From positions 14,699 to 20,881 of the forward strand of contig DQFX01000037.1 of assembly GCA_003531585.1 (NCBI GenBank): a stretch of DNA of 6,183 bases, given 5' to 3'. Positions 6,105 to 6,183 of this stretch are shown piece after piece. Within the stretch, counting starts at the first letter, position 1. Every line of letters starts with the position of its first letter. The stretch comes from Oscillospiraceae bacterium. Lineage in GTDB: Bacteria; Bacillota; Clostridia; Oscillospirales; Ruminococcaceae. The notes below the pieces were generated by a model, which was not told the DNA's origin, ran no database searches, and worked only from the letters and a program-made list of their open reading frames with translations. The translations under genes were made by a program, and so were the position numbers.

Positions 6105-6120
6105 TCGCGCGGAAGCGCGG
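6105..6120. repeat. Hairpin 7: 5-6 bp stem, GGAA loop
   Basis: CGCGC (6106-6110) pairs with GCGCG (6115-6119); T6105 and G6120 can add a wobble pair if transcribed. The loop GGAA is a GNRA tetraloop in RNA and a G-N-N-A loop in DNA. Confidence 0.75.
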
Positions 6121-6133
6121 CTAAAAGCAAAGA

Positions 6134-6142
6134 AGCGCTAAA
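6134..6142. repeat. Right 9-bp inverted repeat AGCGCTAAA
   Basis: Exact reverse complement of 5935-5943, placed between hairpins 7 and 8. Confidence 0.6.
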
Positions 6143-6146
6143 GGGG

Positions 6147-6176
6147 TGTGGGGGAAAACAAGAGTTTTCCCCCACA
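6147..6176. repeat. Hairpin 8: perfect 13-bp stem, AAGA loop
   Basis: TGTGGGGGAAAAC (6147-6159) pairs perfectly with 6164-6176 around AAGA. No T-run follows in the 7 remaining bases, and the minus strand continues into CCCCTTTAGCG, so it does not look like an intrinsic terminator. It could still end or stabilise transcripts of the 5372 gene. Confidence 0.92.
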
Positions 6177-6183
6177 AGCAACA

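Larger units (their letters stand above)
5918..6176. mobile_element. Putative MITE-like or structured element bounded by nested inverted repeats
   Basis: The left outer segment TGTGGGAAAAACT (5918-5930) nearly matches the reverse complement of the right end (6163-6176, which reads TGTGGGGGAAAACT). Inside it, TTTAGCGCT (5935-5943) is the exact reverse complement of AGCGCTAAA (6134-6142). Together they enclose a hairpin array of roughly 190 bp without coding capacity. That fits a non-autonomous repeat, but no target duplication can be confirmed because the window ends 7 bases later. Confidence 0.4.
5979..6176. repeat. Array of eight consecutive hairpins
   Basis: Eight inverted repeats follow one another: 5979-6000, 6006-6022, 6023-6036, 6041-6057, 6062-6076, 6082-6099, 6106-6119 and 6147-6176. 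The first seven have spacers of only 0 to 6 nt. Stems are 5 to 13 bp, all perfect, and three (first, sixth, eighth) have 9 to 13 bp. None is followed by a T-run. Hairpins 4-7 behave as diverged copies of a unit of about 20 bp introduced by ACT or ACC. Confidence 0.85.
5882..6183. other. Gene-free right end: AT-rich lead followed by hairpin array
   Basis: About 300 bases hold no credible gene. Bases 5882-5934 are A-rich with no hairpin plus T-run. From 5979 on, nearly every base belongs to a hairpin arm, loop or 0-6 nt spacer, except for an A-rich gap at 6121-6146. The open frame at 5906-6124 merely runs through the palindromes and has no Shine-Dalgarno or recognisable protein features. Confidence 0.85.

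Noticed and set aside
5906..6124. 72-codon plus-strand frame through the hairpin array
   Set aside because: No Shine-Dalgarno, and its translation simply reads the palindromes; no sign of protein-level constraint.
5979..6176. CRISPR array or integron attC sites
   Set aside because: Units are palindromes of unequal length and sequence with 0-6 nt spacers, unlike CRISPR repeats with unique spacers of about 30 bp. No attC-type R-boxes or integrase are seen.

Overview
The window looks like a chromosomal segment of a Gram-positive, low-to-moderate GC Firmicute, most likely a gut Clostridia member of the Ruminococcus/Oscillospiraceae type. This is an inference from strong GGAGG-type ribosome binding sites, TGn-extended -10 promoters, a Gram-positive lipoprotein signal on a GH43/CBM6 hemicellulase, and an S/T/P/E-rich stalk on a surface protein. 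No rRNA, tRNA, transposase, phage gene or CRISPR array is visible.

Layout. (1) 44-1441 (+): a membrane-anchored, probably surface-exposed protein with a long disordered stalk and a C-terminal transglutaminase-like domain with an intact Cys-His-Asp triad, ended by a strong intrinsic terminator (1447-1493). (2) 1501-3002 (-): a two-gene operon read from a near-consensus promoter (3072-3044). First comes a CrtO-like membrane acyltransferase-family protein, then an EamA/DMT 10-TM transporter whose start overlaps it by ATGA. (3) 3114-4667 (-): a lipoprotein GH43 glycosidase with a C-terminal CBM6-like module, probably an arabinoxylan arabinofuranohydrolase, with its own promoter and a possible operator. 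(4) 4763-5233 (-): a YbaK/EbsC-family aminoacyl-tRNA deacylase. (5) 5372-5881 (+): an unrecognised four-TM small protein. Genes 4 and 5 diverge from back-to-back promoters whose -35 boxes form a perfect 9-bp inverted repeat. (6) 5882-6183: no credible gene, but a dense array of eight hairpins/palindromes enclosed by inverted repeats.

The coding genes are individually ordinary and, apart from the coupled CrtO-like/EamA pair, do not form one pathway. The surface transglutaminase and the GH43 lipoprotein both act outside the cell; the GH43 suggests plant hemicellulose use. The most unusual part is the right end. Eight hairpins fill 5979-6176. Four consecutive ones (6038-6122) look like diverged copies of a unit about 20 bp long whose arms changed in a compensating way, and four of the array's loops have the G-N-A or G-N-N-A form. 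Inverted repeats at 5935-5943/6134-6142 and 5918-5930/6163-6176 suggest a compact MITE-like or structured-RNA/ssDNA element of about 260 bp. The window ends 7 bases beyond it, so its right border cannot be settled here.
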